Below, in pieces: positions 1 through 8,540 of a stretch of DNA of 10,184 nt. Positions within the stretch are counted from its first letter, which is position 1; each line of letters starts with the position of its first letter. The notes below the pieces were generated by a model that had not been told where the DNA came from, ran no database searches, and worked only from the letters and a program-made list of their open reading frames with translations. The DNA is taken from the NCBI GenBank assembly GCA_902494465.1, contig CABUTH010000056.1, positions 1 to 10,184 on the forward strand, read 5' to 3'. The position numbers were made by a program, and so were the translations under genes. Source of the stretch: an uncultured Collinsella sp. (lineage in GTDB: Bacteria; Actinomycetota; Coriobacteriia; Coriobacteriales; Coriobacteriaceae).

Positions 1-986
1 CGATTCAAATGGGCGTGCTGCTGCTTTTCTTCCATACGGCTGGCATGCTGTTGCTCTCAGGTCCCTTTCTTGTCGTGCTTTCCCTTGTTGAGGCACTCGC
101 CTACTCCCTTCAATCGGGATCCGAACAAGCACTTTTATATGAAATTGCCCGAAATGCCGGTCAAGGAGAGCGCTTCCTCACCATCAACGCTCAGCTGCTT
201 GCCGCGCAATCAATCGCGACGGGAGTGGCAATCGTACTTGGATCATTCATTGCCCAGGTATCTTGGAGTGCACTCTACGTATGCGTTTCCGTTTTCTATC
301 TTCTGCAGCTTTTCCTTCTGTATCCCATTGAGAGGATGGAAGCGACCCATTCCAAAAACTCTGGGGAGGAAAGGTTTGACGTAGCCAAGATCTTCAGACG
401 CGAAACCTGGTGCATTGGAGAATCCGCTTTTGCGGTATTGCTTCTTCTAATCGGCACAAGCATGCTCGATGGATTCTATGGGAGTTATTACAACTTGAAT
501 CAGTTGGTGTTCGACGCATTTGATGCTCCCGTCTCCATAATAGGAATCTTTTTCGGTGCATCCTATGCAGTAAATGCGATGGCCTACATTGCAGCAGATT
601 TCTTCTCATCGCGTTTCGGGAAAAGAAATACCATGCTCGGCTCGATGTTAATCGAGGCTGGCCTTTTCATAATTCTTCCGTGGTTCGCTTCAAATCCGCT
701 GTGTTTGTTTGGCCTTAGCATGGTGCTTTGTTTTCTCCCAGAAGTGGTGTATATCACTTCGGAAAACTTAATCCAAGACGCGATAGCGGACGATCTTCGC
801 GCGACGATCCTTTCCGTCGCGTCTCTGGTAAGGGCTCTCTTTTCCGCAATGTTTTTCTCCATATTTGGACATGTGTTGGGGTTATATCCCATTCAGATAG
901 CGCTCGGTATTATTGGTGCAATCGCGATAGCAATTACCGCCGTTGTTTCATTAAAAATGGTAGGAATACAGGTCTCCAAGAATTGA
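1..986 (+). CDS. Major facilitator superfamily transporter, 5'-truncated by the window edge
   Basis: This is a membrane transporter of the major facilitator superfamily, probably a proton-driven efflux or uptake carrier; the substrate cannot be told. The reading frame is open from the first bases of the window (codons start at base 3) and ends at TGA 984-986. An ATG at base 9 is in frame, but I do not take it as the start. From that Met the product is 325 residues with about ten hydrophobic segments (roughly residues 1-20, 20-36, 62-82, 87-104, 136-155, 172-197, 208-226, 231-249, 265-290 and 294-315), so TM1-2 of the usual twelve are missing. The SGSEQALLYE stretch (36-45) matches the end of TM4 in many MFS carriers. 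A long polar loop (105-135) separates the halves, and SRFGKR (201-206) resembles the repeated cytoplasmic motif of the second half. GC content is visibly lower than in the next genes, and TTA, ATA, AGA and AGG codons occur, which suggests foreign origin. The family is fairly secure; the substrate is unknown. Confidence 0.85.
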   Translation, partial: IQMGVLLLFFHTAGMLLLSGPFLVVLSLVEALAYSLQSGSEQALLYEIARNAGQGERFLTINAQLLAAQSIATGVAIVLGSFIAQVSWSALYVCVSVFYLLQLFLLYPIERMEATHSKNSGEERFDVAKIFRRETWCIGESAFAVLLLLIGTSMLDGFYGSYYNLNQLVFDAFDAPVSIIGIFFGASYAVNAMAYIAADFFSSRFGKRNTMLGSMLIEAGLFIILPWFASNPLCLFGLSMVLCFLPEVVYITSENLIQDAIADDLRATILSVASLVRALFSAMFFSIFGHVLGLYPIQIALGIIGAIAIAITAVVSLKMVGIQVSKN

Positions 987-1226
987 TATATCGATTGACG
1001 AGCTATCCGAAGCGTCGAGCCTTCTTGATGGACATGACTATTCGTCACAAATCATTCCGCGCATCGCTGGGGTTCCAGTAATACTCGATATATCTGGATG
1101 CACTCATTCCCCTTTTTGAAGGTCCCAAAAAGACTACCCGTGTGGGTTTGGCTAGGTTCGGGTGCCGTCCGTGCCGTGCGGTAAAATCGTTCAGTCAGAA
1201 CACGAACCCGCATCGGAGCTCATCAC
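987..1226. other. Intergenic gap between the transporter and dnaE
   Basis: About 240 bases without a supportable gene. The first part (to about 1140) keeps the lower GC content of the transporter; the last 80 bases are GC-rich like dnaE. No convincing rho-independent terminator follows the transporter: the only inverted repeat seen (1112-1118 with 1126-1132) is A/T-rich in its stem and lacks a T run. A candidate -10 box lies at 1182-1187. A Shine-Dalgarno GGAG at 1215-1218 sits 8 bases before the dnaE ATG. Confidence 0.6.
1182..1187 (+). promoter_or_regulatory. Candidate -10 box of a dnaE promoter
   Basis: TAAAAT, one mismatch from the TATAAT consensus, lies 39 bases before the dnaE start codon in an otherwise GC-rich stretch. 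The -35 side is weak: TTCGGG at 1157-1162 would need a 19-base spacer. The position fits a short leader for dnaE, whose upstream neighbour differs in base composition and so probably belongs to another transcript. This is a by-eye call. Confidence 0.35.
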
Positions 1227-4200
1227 ATGGCATTCGTCCATCTGCACAATCACACCGTCTTCTCCATGCTCGACGGCGCAACCCGTATCCAGGATATGGT
1301 CAACCGCGCCGTAGAGCTGGGCATGCCCGCCGTCGCCATTACCGACCACGGCTACATGTATGGCGTGCCCGACCTGGCGCTGGCCTGCGACGCCGTTAAC
1401 CACAACACGCCCGAGTACAAAACCTGGAGTCACGACAAGGCCTTCTTGGAAAAGGACCGCCGCGACGAGCTGGTGGAGCCCGATCCTGAGGAAAACCCGC
1501 GCGAGCATGCCCAGTACGTCAAGGACATGGCCATGTGGGACGAGAAGGGCAACATCGACGAGCTCAAGCCGCCTCTGGTCATCAAGCCCATCTTTGGCTG
1601 CGAGGTCTACTTTACGCCGGACGAGACGCTTGCCCGCGACCATAAGCCCGAACTCTACCACATGATCCTTCTGGCCAAGGACCAGGAGGGATACGTCAAC
1701 CTGATGCAGACGGTTTCCGAGGCCGCCGTGCAGGGCTTTTACTACAAGCCCCGCGTGACGCTCGACAACCTGCGCCGCCATGCCAAGGGCATGATCTGCA
1801 CGAGCGCCTGCATCGCGGGCATCATCCCCAAATACATCGATCGCGGTGACATGGAGGGCGCCATCAAGTGGGCCGAGACCTTCCGCGATACCTTCGAACC
1901 CGGCGACTTTTACATCGAGATCCAGGAACACGGCATCACTACCGACAATGGCCTGACCGACGAGCAGATGGACCGTACGCTCATCGATATCGCCAAGCAG
2001 GTGGGCGTCAAGGTTATCGCCACCAACGACTTCCACTACCTGCGCCGCGAGGATGCGCCGGTGCAGGACGTCATCATGTGCATTGGCATGAACGCCAAGG
2101 TCGACGACCCCAACCGCATGCGCATGACCGGCTCGGAGTTTTATATGAAGACCGAGGAGGAGATGCGGGCGATGTTCCCGTATTGCCCCGAGGCCTGCGA
2201 CAACACGCTCGAGATCGCCGACAAGTGCTACGTGGAGCTGGACTGGGACTCTATCATCCTGCCGCGCTTCCCGTTGCTCGATCCCGGCGAGACGCACGAG
2301 AGCCAGTTCCGCCGCGAGTGCGAGAAGGGCCTGCGCCAGCACTATGGTGACGACTGGGCCACGCGCGAGATCGGTGGCGTCAACATCAAAGAGCGCTTTG
2401 AGTACGAATACAAGGTCATTTGCGACAAGGGCTTTGCCGCCTACTTCCTCATCGTCGCCGAGTACGTGCAATGGGCCAAGGACAACGGCATCGGCGTCGG
2501 CCCCGGCCGTGGCTCGGCCGCCGGCGCTATCGTCGCCTACGCCATGAACATCACTGCGTTCGATCCGCTCGAGAACGGTCTGATGTTCGAGAGGTTCCTG
2601 TCGCCGCAGCGTACCGAGATGCCCGATATCGATATGGACTTCGACGATGAGCGGCGCCTCGAGGTCGTGGAGCACGTTCGCCAGCTCTACGGCCCCGAGA
2701 AGGTCACCCACGTCATCACCTACTCGACCATCAAGGCTAAGCAGGCCATCAACGACGCCGCGCGCGTCCTGGACTACCCGGTCTACATGGGCCAGCGCCT
2801 GTCCAAGATGGTCTCGAGCGACCCCAAGGTCAAGCTCAAGCAGGTGCTCGAAAAGCAACCCGGCAAAGAGGATCTGTTTAACCCCGATTTTGCCGAGGCA
2901 TATAAAAAGGACGACGACGCCCGCCGCATCATCGACACGGCGCTCTCGATTGAGGGCCTTACCCGTGGCGAGGGCGTGCACGCGTGCGCCGTTCTGATCT
3001 GCCGCGACCCCGTCAACGAGCACGTGCCCACCAAGCTCGACACCAAGGGCGGCGTCGAGATTACCCAGTACGAGGGCCATACCGTCGCCGACATGGGCCT
3101 GCTCAAGATGGACTTCCTGGGCTTGCGCACGCTGACGGTTATCTCCAAGGCCAAGGCAAACATCAAAAAGAACTTCGGCATCGACATCAAAGAGGAAGAG
3201 ATTCCCTTTGACGACCCCGAGATCTTTAAGCTCATGGGCTCCGGTCACACCGCCGGCGTCTTCCAGGTCGAGTCCGCCGGCATGACGGCCACGATCAAGA
3301 ACATGAAGCCCACCGAGTACAAGCACGTCGTGGCATTGATCGCCCTGTACCGCCCGGGCCCGCTGGGCGCCGGCATGGTCTCGTCCTACATCAACCGTAT
3401 GAACGGCAAGGAGCCGGCTGTTTCCTACGACGCCCGTCTGGACGACATCCTGGGCGAAACCTACGGCACCATGGTCTACCAGGAGCAGGTTATGCTCATC
3501 TCCGTCGAGATGTGCGGCTTCTCCAAGGGCGAATCGGACTCTCGTATCCGTAAGCCCGTGGCTAAGAAGAAGATCAAGCTGCTCACGTCGACGGTGCTCC
3601 ACTGGGAGGATGGCTCGGACGAGACCACCTACGATCACTGGATGAACGGCGCTATCAAGAACAACTATACGCGCGAGGTCGCCCAGAAGATTTGGGACGA
3701 TGTTCTCGAGTTCGCGTCCTACGCCTTCAACAAGTCGCACTCCGCCGGCTACGCCATCCTGGTTATGCAGACGGCGTGGCTCAAGGCGCACTATCCGCAC
3801 GAGTACATGGCGGCCGTTCTGACGTCCTATACGGGCAAGACCGACAAGATCGTGCACTACGTCTCGGCATGCCGTCACGACGGCATCCCCGTGCTTTCGC
3901 CAGATGTCAACGAGTCCGGTACCGAGTTCACGGCTACCAAGGAGGGCGTGCGTTTTGGTCTGGCCGGCATTCGCGGCGTGGGCACCGGCGTGGCGCAGAC
4001 GATTATCGCCGAGCGCGAGGCAGGCGGACCGTTTAAGACGCTGCACGACTTTGTCGAGCGCGTGGACTCGAGCCAGGCCAACCGCCGCGTAATCGAATCG
4101 CTGATCAAGGCAGGCGCCTTCGACTCCACGGGGTATCCGCGTCGCCAGATGATGCACTTTGTGGACAAGAACAACCCCGAGAACATCATCGATGCCGCGG

Positions 4201-5030
4201 TAAAGCGCCAAAAGGACCGCGCGAGCGGCCAAACGTCGTTCTTCGATATGTTCGGCGACGTCGAGGGCTCGGGCTTTGAGGTGAGCGTGCCCGATCCGGA
4301 TGGCCAGGAATGGGATCGCCACCTTAAGCTGAGCCAGGAGAAGGAGGTTCTGGGCATCTATGTCTCGGACCACCCGCTGCGCCCGTTTGAGTATGCGCTA
4401 GCCAAGGCGCGCGACTTCTCGTTCTCGCAGATCGATACCGGCTACGAAGTGCAGAACCCCACGGGCGGCACCATCAACCAGGAGATTCCCGAGGGCAAGG
4501 CGCTGTGGTGGGCCGGCATGGTCTCGAGCGTGTCCAAGCGCGTGACCAAAAACGGCGACCCCATGGGCATCGTGCAGCTCGAGGACATGGAAGGCGAGGC
4601 CACCGTCGTCGTGTTCCCCAAGACCTATAAAGAGGCCGAGGGGTACCTGTACGGCGAGGTCGATCCCGAGACCGGTGCTCAGCTGTCCGACGCGTTTGTG
4701 CGCATTAAGGGCAAGCTCGAGCGCTCGGACCGCGGCGATCAGATCATCGCGCAGGAGATCGTGCCGCTTGAGCTCAACGAGGAGAGCAACAAGCCCAAGG
4801 TGTTTGAGGTCATGGTGCCCACCAGCCGCTTTAGCCAGGGCAATATGGCGCGTCTTGCCACGGTGCTTACCGCCAACCCGGGCGGCGACCGCGTGGAGAT
4901 CTTTATCGAGCAGGTGGACGGGCGCGTGCTACGTGCCGAGGTGCCGGCCAAGGTCAACGCGCGCTCGATTCCGCTGCTGGCCGAGGCCAAGGCCATCGTG
5001 GGTAACCAAGGCAGAGTGACGGTGATCTAA
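1227..5030 (+). CDS. dnaE: DNA polymerase III alpha subunit (replicative DnaE)
   Basis: Catalytic subunit of the replicative DNA polymerase, 1267 residues. The ATG at 1227 has GGAG 8 bases upstream, and the product begins in the usual place, just before the PHP motif. The PHP domain starts at HLHNHT (5-10) and keeps likely metal ligands: H5, H7, H41 in TDHG, E126 in GCE, H145, D268 and H270. A PHP-borne 3'-5' proofreading exonuclease, as known for Mycobacterium DnaE1, is therefore plausible. The palm carries PDIDMDF (466-472), whose D469 and D471 correspond to E. coli D401 and D403. KMDFLG (627-632) supplies the third aspartate, D629. The fingers include GFSKGESD (764-771) and FNKSHSAGYA (834-843). 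A helix-hairpin-helix region lies near 907-965, a clamp-binding-like QTSFF at 1002-1006, and an OB fold near 1091-1140. Two insertions are unusual: about 55-60 residues inside PHP (about 58-115) and about 12 residues near 785-805. Intact PHP and clamp motif favour DnaE1 over the error-prone DnaE2. Probably heads an operon with the SNF2 gene. Confidence 0.97.
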   Translation: MAFVHLHNHTVFSMLDGATRIQDMVNRAVELGMPAVAITDHGYMYGVPDLALACDAVNHNTPEYKTWSHDKAFLEKDRRDELVEPDPEENPREHAQYVKDMAMWDEKGNIDELKPPLVIKPIFGCEVYFTPDETLARDHKPELYHMILLAKDQEGYVNLMQTVSEAAVQGFYYKPRVTLDNLRRHAKGMICTSACIAGIIPKYIDRGDMEGAIKWAETFRDTFEPGDFYIEIQEHGITTDNGLTDEQMDRTLIDIAKQVGVKVIATNDFHYLRREDAPVQDVIMCIGMNAKVDDPNRMRMTGSEFYMKTEEEMRAMFPYCPEACDNTLEIADKCYVELDWDSIILPRFPLLDPGETHESQFRRECEKGLRQHYGDDWATREIGGVNIKERFEYEYKVICDKGFAAYFLIVAEYVQWAKDNGIGVGPGRGSAAGAIVAYAMNITAFDPLENGLMFERFLSPQRTEMPDIDMDFDDERRLEVVEHVRQLYGPEKVTHVITYSTIKAKQAINDAARVLDYPVYMGQRLSKMVSSDPKVKLKQVLEKQPGKEDLFNPDFAEAYKKDDDARRIIDTALSIEGLTRGEGVHACAVLICRDPVNEHVPTKLDTKGGVEITQYEGHTVADMGLLKMDFLGLRTLTVISKAKANIKKNFGIDIKEEEIPFDDPEIFKLMGSGHTAGVFQVESAGMTATIKNMKPTEYKHVVALIALYRPGPLGAGMVSSYINRMNGKEPAVSYDARLDDILGETYGTMVYQEQVMLISVEMCGFSKGESDSRIRKPVAKKKIKLLTSTVLHWEDGSDETTYDHWMNGAIKNNYTREVAQKIWDDVLEFASYAFNKSHSAGYAILVMQTAWLKAHYPHEYMAAVLTSYTGKTDKIVHYVSACRHDGIPVLSPDVNESGTEFTATKEGVRFGLAGIRGVGTGVAQTIIAEREAGGPFKTLHDFVERVDSSQANRRVIESLIKAGAFDSTGYPRRQMMHFVDKNNPENIIDAAVKRQKDRASGQTSFFDMFGDVEGSGFEVSVPDPDGQEWDRHLKLSQEKEVLGIYVSDHPLRPFEYALAKARDFSFSQIDTGYEVQNPTGGTINQEIPEGKALWWAGMVSSVSKRVTKNGDPMGIVQLEDMEGEATVVVFPKTYKEAEGYLYGEVDPETGAQLSDAFVRIKGKLERSDRGDQIIAQEIVPLELNEESNKPKVFEVMVPTSRFSQGNMARLATVLTANPGGDRVEIFIEQVDGRVLRAEVPAKVNARSIPLLAEAKAIVGNQGRVTVI

Positions 5031-5058
5031 GGGCGACCTTGCTGGTCCGTGCGAGATT

Positions 5059-5063
5059 GGAGG
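5059..5063 (+). promoter_or_regulatory. Ribosome binding site that sets the SNF2 gene start
   Basis: GGAGG lies 5 bases before the ATG at 5069. It decides the start: the in-frame TTG at 5039 has no such site in front, and the in-frame GTG at 5066 is too close (2 bases) to be served by it. The site lies in the 38-base gap after the dnaE stop. Confidence 0.75.
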
Positions 5064-5068
5064 AAGTG

Positions 5069-8000
5069 ATGGCGCAGGGGACGTTTGTGCAGGCGCTTCG
5101 CAAAGAGGCGGCGTTGAGCGGCACCTTTATGAAGGGACGTTCGCTCATGCTCAACGGTGCCGTGCTGTCGATTGAGGACAGCGGCTCGCGCTTCTCCAAA
5201 AACGTGACGGTTGAGGGCTCGGTGCGCGGCTCGCGCGGCGACCTGTACAAGACGCACGTGGCGCTCGACATGGACGAGCACGAGGTGATCGACTACGACT
5301 GCGATTGCCCCGCTGCCTATCGTTACCCTGGCATGTGCAAGCACGCCATCGCCACAGCGCTGGCGTACCTGGACGCCAGCGGCATTGAGCCTGTTGAGGG
5401 GCTGCGCACGCCGGTTCGCACGTTTACGGCGCAGCCGAAACAGCCCGCGCGCACCGCGCCCAAAGCGCCGGCCGTCAACCCCAACTTTCCCTTCCCGGCG
5501 CCCGTCCCCACGAGCCCGAGCCTTGTGGCGGCGCTTTCCGATCTTTCGGACGCGCGCATGGATGAGCTGGCGAGCATGCGCCGCAAGCTTGCCGGTGCCG
5601 TTGATCCCGACGCCCCCAAAGCGGCGTTGGAGCCCTCGTTGGTGCCGTACTACAATCCGCTGTTCGCTGACCGCTTTAGCTGGGCGCTCGAGTTCCGCAT
5701 TCGCTGTGGATCGGTCTCCTACGTGGTCAAGGACATCGACGGCATGGCCGATGCCTACGTGCGCGGCGGCACCTTCTCGTACGGCAAGAAGCTCACGTTT
5801 GTTCATACGCCCGAAGCCTTCGAAGACGTGTCGACAAAGCTGCTCAACCTTGTTGTGACGACAGTTGCCTATCTCGATGACATCACAAGCTCGCGTTCGG
5901 CGTCGTACGACTTTGCCCGCGGCGGTTTTGTTGCCGAGCGTCAGTTGCCGCTGTCCGAGCATAGCATCGTATATGTGCTGGACCTGCTGCGCGGCCAGAC
6001 CATCTCCTTTGAGCCCGCCTGGTCGCGGGGGACGACGACGCATCGCACCTACGACGTGGCGGTTGAGCTGTCTCCGCAAGGGGAGGACGAGGCGTCCGCT
6101 AAGCGCCCACCGCTGCTTGCCGCCAAAATCACGCCGGCGGCTGGTGGTAGCTATGACCTGCGCCTGCCCGCCGATATGTACTGCTTTGCGTCGGGCGATG
6201 CCGCCTACTTGGTTGACACGCGCCGCGCGCGCCGTACCGACGCTGCATTTGCTCAGCATGCCGCACCTTTTTTGTCGCGCTTGCTGCCGTGCCGCACGCC
6301 CGCCCATATTGCCGCCGAGCAGGTGGGGGAGTTCTGCCGTATGGCGCTGCCCATTTTGCGCGACTATACCGACCTTACCGCGCCCGCTGCGCTCGATACC
6401 GTGGCGCCCGAGCCGAGCTTTGCCATGGCAATCGGCGTCGACGATGGGCTCGTGACCTGCAAGATTACGGTTACCTACGGCGACTGGTCGGCGGATCTCT
6501 TTAGCCTGGGCGCTCCGGGCAGCCCCTTCGAAGAGCAACGCCCGGGCGTGCCACCGCGCGACGAGGTGGCAGAGTTTCGCGTTATGGACACGGCGGCTCT
6601 GTATTTCGACTTTTACGAGGGCGGCCTGGCGTTTGAGGAACGCGATGACGAGAGCCTGTTCCACTTGCTGACCGAGGGTCTGTCCGCCCTGTCCGAGCTG
6701 GGTGAGGTCATGCTCAGCGACCGTCTGCGCCAGATTTCGGTGCGTCCCGCGCCCAAACTCTCGGTTCGTGCGACCGTCAAGAGCAACCTGCTCGACGTCG
6801 AACTGGGTGCGAGCGGGCTTTCGGCGGCCGACCTTGCCATCTATCTCGATTCTTATAAGCGCCACCAGACGTTCGCTCGCCTTACGTCTGGCGACATCGT
6901 TCGCCTGGACGAGGGCGCTCGTGCCGCGTTTGGCCTTGCCGAGGACTTGGGCGTCGATGCTGTCGACCTGCTCGACGGCGTGTCGCTTCCCGCGTCGAGT
7001 ACCCTGTTCGTTGACAGCATGCTTGCGCGCACGCCTGCGCTCGAGGCCAATCGCGACGCCGCGTTCCGCCGCACCGTCGAGCGCCTGGACACGCTCGGCA
7101 AGATGGACTTTACGGTGCCGGCATCGCTCAAGGCCACGCTGCGTGGCTACCAGGTCGACGGATACCAGTGGCTCGGCTCGCTCGAACACCTGGGCCTTGG
7201 CGGCATCTTGGCCGACGACATGGGCCTGGGCAAAACGCTCCAGATGATCGCGCATATCCTGGCGCGCGTGGAGGCGGGTGACGCTAAGCCCACGCTTGTG
7301 GTGTGCCCTGCGTCGCTTGTGTACAACTGGACTGCCGAGCTGGAGCGCTTTGCCCCGTCGCTCGATGTGTGCGCCATCGTGGGCGCCAAGGCTCAACGTC
7401 GTGTACAGATTGCCGGCGTGGCCGAGCATAACGTGGTCGTAACGTCGTATGACCTTATGCGGCGCGATATCGACGTGTACGCCGAGCAGGATTTTGCCCG
7501 CGTGGTGCTCGACGAGGCCCAGTACATTAAAAACCCGCTCACGCAGGTGGCGCGCGCCGCCAAGCGCCTGCCTGCCGGCGTGCGCTTTGCCCTGACGGGC
7601 ACGCCCATCGAAAACCGCCTGTCCGAGCTCTGGAGCATCTTCGACTTTTTGATGCCGGGCCTTTTGGGGACGCGCGAGTCGTTTGCCAAGCGCTTCGAGA
7701 GCCCTGTCGAGCATGCCGAGGGTGACAGCGCCGCTCGCCTGCAGGCGCTCGTGTCGCCGTTTGTGCTGCGCCGTGTCAAGGAAGACGTGGTGGCCGATCT
7801 GCCTGAGAAGATCGAGGACACCGTCATGGCGCAGCTTACCGGCGAGCAGCGCAAGCTCTACCTGGCCAACCAGGACCGCATCGCCCAGCAGGTGCAGCAC
7901 CGCGAGGCTGGGGAGTTTAAGAAGGACAAACTCAAGGTGCTCGCCGAGCTCACCAAGCTGCGCCAGATCTGCTGCGACCCGCGTCTACACTACGAGGATT

Positions 8001-8533
8001 ACAAGGCGGGGAGCGCCAAGCTCGATACGTGCATGGAGCTCGTGCGCGGCGCACTCGACGGCGGGCATCGCATCCTGTTGTTCAGCCAGTTTACGGGTAT
8101 GCTCGATATCATCGGTAAGCGCTTGGCCAAGGAGGACATCGCCTTCCTTAAGCTCACGGGCGCTTCGTCTAAGGAGAGCCGCGCCAAGATGGTCGCGCAG
8201 TTCCAAGCGGGCGAGGTTCCGGTCTTTTTGATTTCGCTCAAGGCGGGCGGCGTGGGCCTTAACCTGACGGCGGCCGACGTGGTCATTCACTACGACCCGT
8301 GGTGGAACGTGGCCGCGCAGGACCAAGCGACCGACCGCGCGCATCGTATTGGCCAGCAGCATACCGTGACCGTGTACAAGCTCATCGCCAAGGACACGAT
8401 CGAGGAACGCATTATGCAGATGCAGGAGTCCAAGCGCGACCTGGTCAACAGCGTGCTCGGCGGCGACGGCATCTCGTCGGCGCTGTTTTCCCGCGAAGAT
8501 GTTCTGGCACTGCTGGGCGGCGACGGTCGCTAA
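5069..8533 (+). CDS. SWIM zinc-finger SNF2-family ATPase/helicase
   Basis: Swi2/Snf2-type DNA-dependent ATPase of 1154 residues from the ATG at 5069. Such proteins translocate on duplex DNA and remodel protein-DNA complexes; the exact target of this bacterial subfamily is not known to me. Near the N terminus is a SWIM zinc finger with ligands C78, C80, C90 and H92 (CxCx9CxH). A Pro/Ala-rich linker follows (about 110-150). A long middle region of about 500 residues probably includes the bacterial SNF2-associated domain. The ATPase core has motif I DDMGLGKT (716-723, Walker lysine K722), motif II DEAQ (815-818), motif III LTGTPIENR (842-850), motif V around LKAGGVGLNLTAAD (1057-1070) and motif VI QATDRAHRIGQ (1086-1096). 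All look intact, so it should hydrolyse ATP. It begins 38 bases after the dnaE stop with no terminator between, so the two are probably co-transcribed; a role in repair or replication restart would fit, but that is inference. Confidence 0.93.
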   Translation: MAQGTFVQALRKEAALSGTFMKGRSLMLNGAVLSIEDSGSRFSKNVTVEGSVRGSRGDLYKTHVALDMDEHEVIDYDCDCPAAYRYPGMCKHAIATALAYLDASGIEPVEGLRTPVRTFTAQPKQPARTAPKAPAVNPNFPFPAPVPTSPSLVAALSDLSDARMDELASMRRKLAGAVDPDAPKAALEPSLVPYYNPLFADRFSWALEFRIRCGSVSYVVKDIDGMADAYVRGGTFSYGKKLTFVHTPEAFEDVSTKLLNLVVTTVAYLDDITSSRSASYDFARGGFVAERQLPLSEHSIVYVLDLLRGQTISFEPAWSRGTTTHRTYDVAVELSPQGEDEASAKRPPLLAAKITPAAGGSYDLRLPADMYCFASGDAAYLVDTRRARRTDAAFAQHAAPFLSRLLPCRTPAHIAAEQVGEFCRMALPILRDYTDLTAPAALDTVAPEPSFAMAIGVDDGLVTCKITVTYGDWSADLFSLGAPGSPFEEQRPGVPPRDEVAEFRVMDTAALYFDFYEGGLAFEERDDESLFHLLTEGLSALSELGEVMLSDRLRQISVRPAPKLSVRATVKSNLLDVELGASGLSAADLAIYLDSYKRHQTFARLTSGDIVRLDEGARAAFGLAEDLGVDAVDLLDGVSLPASSTLFVDSMLARTPALEANRDAAFRRTVERLDTLGKMDFTVPASLKATLRGYQVDGYQWLGSLEHLGLGGILADDMGLGKTLQMIAHILARVEAGDAKPTLVVCPASLVYNWTAELERFAPSLDVCAIVGAKAQRRVQIAGVAEHNVVVTSYDLMRRDIDVYAEQDFARVVLDEAQYIKNPLTQVARAAKRLPAGVRFALTGTPIENRLSELWSIFDFLMPGLLGTRESFAKRFESPVEHAEGDSAARLQALVSPFVLRRVKEDVVADLPEKIEDTVMAQLTGEQRKLYLANQDRIAQQVQHREAGEFKKDKLKVLAELTKLRQICCDPRLHYEDYKAGSAKLDTCMELVRGALDGGHRILLFSQFTGMLDIIGKRLAKEDIAFLKLTGASSKESRAKMVAQFQAGEVPVFLISLKAGGVGLNLTAADVVIHYDPWWNVAAQDQATDRAHRIGQQHTVTVYKLIAKDTIEERIMQMQESKRDLVNSVLGGDGISSALFSREDVLALLGGDGR

Positions 8534-8540
8534 CCAGCTC

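Noticed and set aside
964..1116. Open + strand frame of about 50 codons overlapping the transporter's end, with a fairly protein-like composition (contains IIPRIAGVPVILDISGC)
   Set aside because: It has no ATG, GTG or TTG start and no ribosome binding site, and I recognise no family. It could be a gene remnant, but chance is as likely.
1112..1132. Inverted repeat CTTTTTG / CAAAAAG with a 7-base loop
   Set aside because: The stem is A/T-rich and weak, with no T run after it, so it does not qualify as a terminator. It could be an operator, but there is no second copy.
1191..4373. Very long open frame on the - strand (1060 codons) opposite dnaE
   Set aside because: It is in exact codon register with dnaE, so its stops could arise only opposite TTA, CTA or TCA codons, which dnaE avoids. 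The predicted product is a low-complexity mix rich in Leu, Val, Asp, His and Arg with no domain. It is a shadow of codon bias.
5039..5068. Upstream TTG start giving the SNF2 protein ten more residues
   Set aside because: No ribosome binding site precedes it, while the ATG at 5069 has GGAGG in front.
5027..7900. Long open frame on the - strand (957 codons) opposite the SNF2 gene
   Set aside because: Same register effect as opposite dnaE: no TTA, CTA or TCA codons on the sense strand, and no recognisable domain in the product.
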